This document shows positions 63,640 to 64,000 of a stretch of DNA of 64,000 bases, piece after piece; the stretch's first letter is position 1; every line of letters starts with the position of its first letter. Source of the stretch: Streptomyces showdoensis. GTDB lineage: Bacteria; Actinomycetota; Actinomycetes; Streptomycetales; Streptomycetaceae. The DNA is taken from contig NZ_BAAAXG010000026.1 in NCBI RefSeq assembly GCF_039535475.1, forward strand, positions 2,537,501 through 2,601,500. The letters are read 5' to 3'. The position numbers and the translations under genes were made by a program. The notes beneath the pieces are model-generated. The model was given only the letters and a program-made list of their open reading frames with translations. It made no database searches and was not told where the DNA came from.

Positions 63640-64000
63640 ATGACCGAGGTGTCCTCGCTCACAGGACGGCTGCTCGTCGCCACCCCCGCGCTGGCGGATC
63701 CGAACTTCGACCGCGCGGTGGTCCTGCTGCTCGACCACGACGACGAGGGTTCCCTCGGCGTGGTCCTCAACCGGCCGACCCCGGTGACGGTCGGCGACAT
63801 CCTCGCGCCCTGGGCCGATCTGGCCGGCGAACCGGGAGTCGTCTTCCAGGGCGGCCCGGTCTCCCTCGACGCGGCCCTCGGCATCGCGGTGATCCCCGGC
63901 GACGAGGGCCCGCTCGGCTGGCGGCGGGTGTACGGGGCGATCGGCCTGGTCGACCTGGAGACCCCGCCCGAGCTGCTCGGCCCGGCCATCGGCGCCCTGC
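63640..64000 (+). CDS. YqgE/AlgH-family protein, 5' part (runs off the window)
   Basis: The first 120 codons of a gene that continues beyond the window. The protein begins MTEVSSLTGRLLVATPALAD, with PNFDRAVVLLLDHDDEGSLG, VVLNRPTPVTVGDILAPWAD and VVFQGGPVSLDAALGI, hallmarks of the YqgE/AlgH (DUF179) family, ~190 residues. Its function is unsettled; E. coli YqgE is soluble and AlgH was linked to alginate regulation. There is no clear ribosome binding site ahead of the ATG, so the mRNA may be leaderless. Confidence 0.9.
   Translation, partial: MTEVSSLTGRLLVATPALADPNFDRAVVLLLDHDDEGSLGVVLNRPTPVTVGDILAPWADLAGEPGVVFQGGPVSLDAALGIAVIPGDEGPLGWRRVYGAIGLVDLETPPELLGPAIGAL

Overview
The window is chromosomal DNA of a Streptomyces-like actinomycete. 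Evidence: very high GC with strong third-position GC bias, frequent GTG starts and one TTG start, rare TTA codons, MtrAB-LpqB and HPF neighbourhoods, two PkaA/PkaB-type kinases, a tmRNA beside smpB, and sequence-specific families (LAXTG surface protein, NAD-GDH of the 180-kDa class, HelD). From memory the gene order matches the S. coelicolor region around SCO3017 to SCO2948, read right to left; I could not check this. It is core, syntenic chromosome: I see no prophage, insertion sequence, CRISPR array or biosynthetic cluster.

Layout. 1-1260: the 3' end of a 23S rRNA, the 5S rRNA and the operon terminator. 1325-6696 (minus): a DUF58 / MoxR ATPase / DUF4350 / DUF4129 / membrane-protein operon with stop-start overlaps. 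7211-11745 (plus): mtrA-mtrB-lpqB, followed by a ComF-family gene, a long hairpin-rich leader and hpf, then a NarL/FixJ response regulator. 14791-16662 (minus): a YcaQ/AlkZ-type protein and a GNAT acetyltransferase. 16916-19720: secA, followed by a small Rv3235-family gene and two small plus-strand genes. 21871-27774: a DJ-1/PfpI gene divergent from the giant NAD-glutamate dehydrogenase. 27883-31734: GT87-type membrane protein and a polysaccharide-export ABC transporter, divergent from a TetR gene. 31816-35336 (minus): a sugar-type ABC uptake operon. 35458-43103: a large FHA/FtsK-like protein divergent from two Ser/Thr kinases. 43172-50047: prfB, a repeat-rich sortase substrate, a small zinc-ribbon protein, ftsE-ftsX, an S41 protease, smpB and ssrA. 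50113-56785: divergent MFS/LysR, NarK, a HemD-winged-helix fusion, a DUF1772 protein and an XRE regulator. 57094-64000: helD, a probable small RNA, malic enzyme, HU, murA and the start of a YqgE/AlgH gene.

How genes work together. Envelope and growth control dominate: MtrAB-LpqB, SecA, FtsEX with an S41 protease, MurA, the surface-polymer exporter, and two membrane-anchored kinases facing a gene with an FHA phosphothreonine-binding domain. Translation quality control is concentrated here too (HPF, RF2, SmpB, tmRNA). NarK beside a uroporphyrinogen-III-synthase fusion points to nitrate/nitrite assimilation, where sirohaem is needed.

The most interesting non-textbook signals are a probable small RNA with a SigR-like promoter between helD and the malic enzyme gene, the multi-hairpin leader of hpf, a 13-copy 16-residue repeat array inside the FHA/FtsK-like ATPase, a perfect palindrome over the helD -35 box, a permease with a large extra loop domain, two TTA codons (in the sugar-binding lipoprotein and the ComF tail), and several start codons placed 6-7 bases after a -10 box, which implies leaderless mRNAs.
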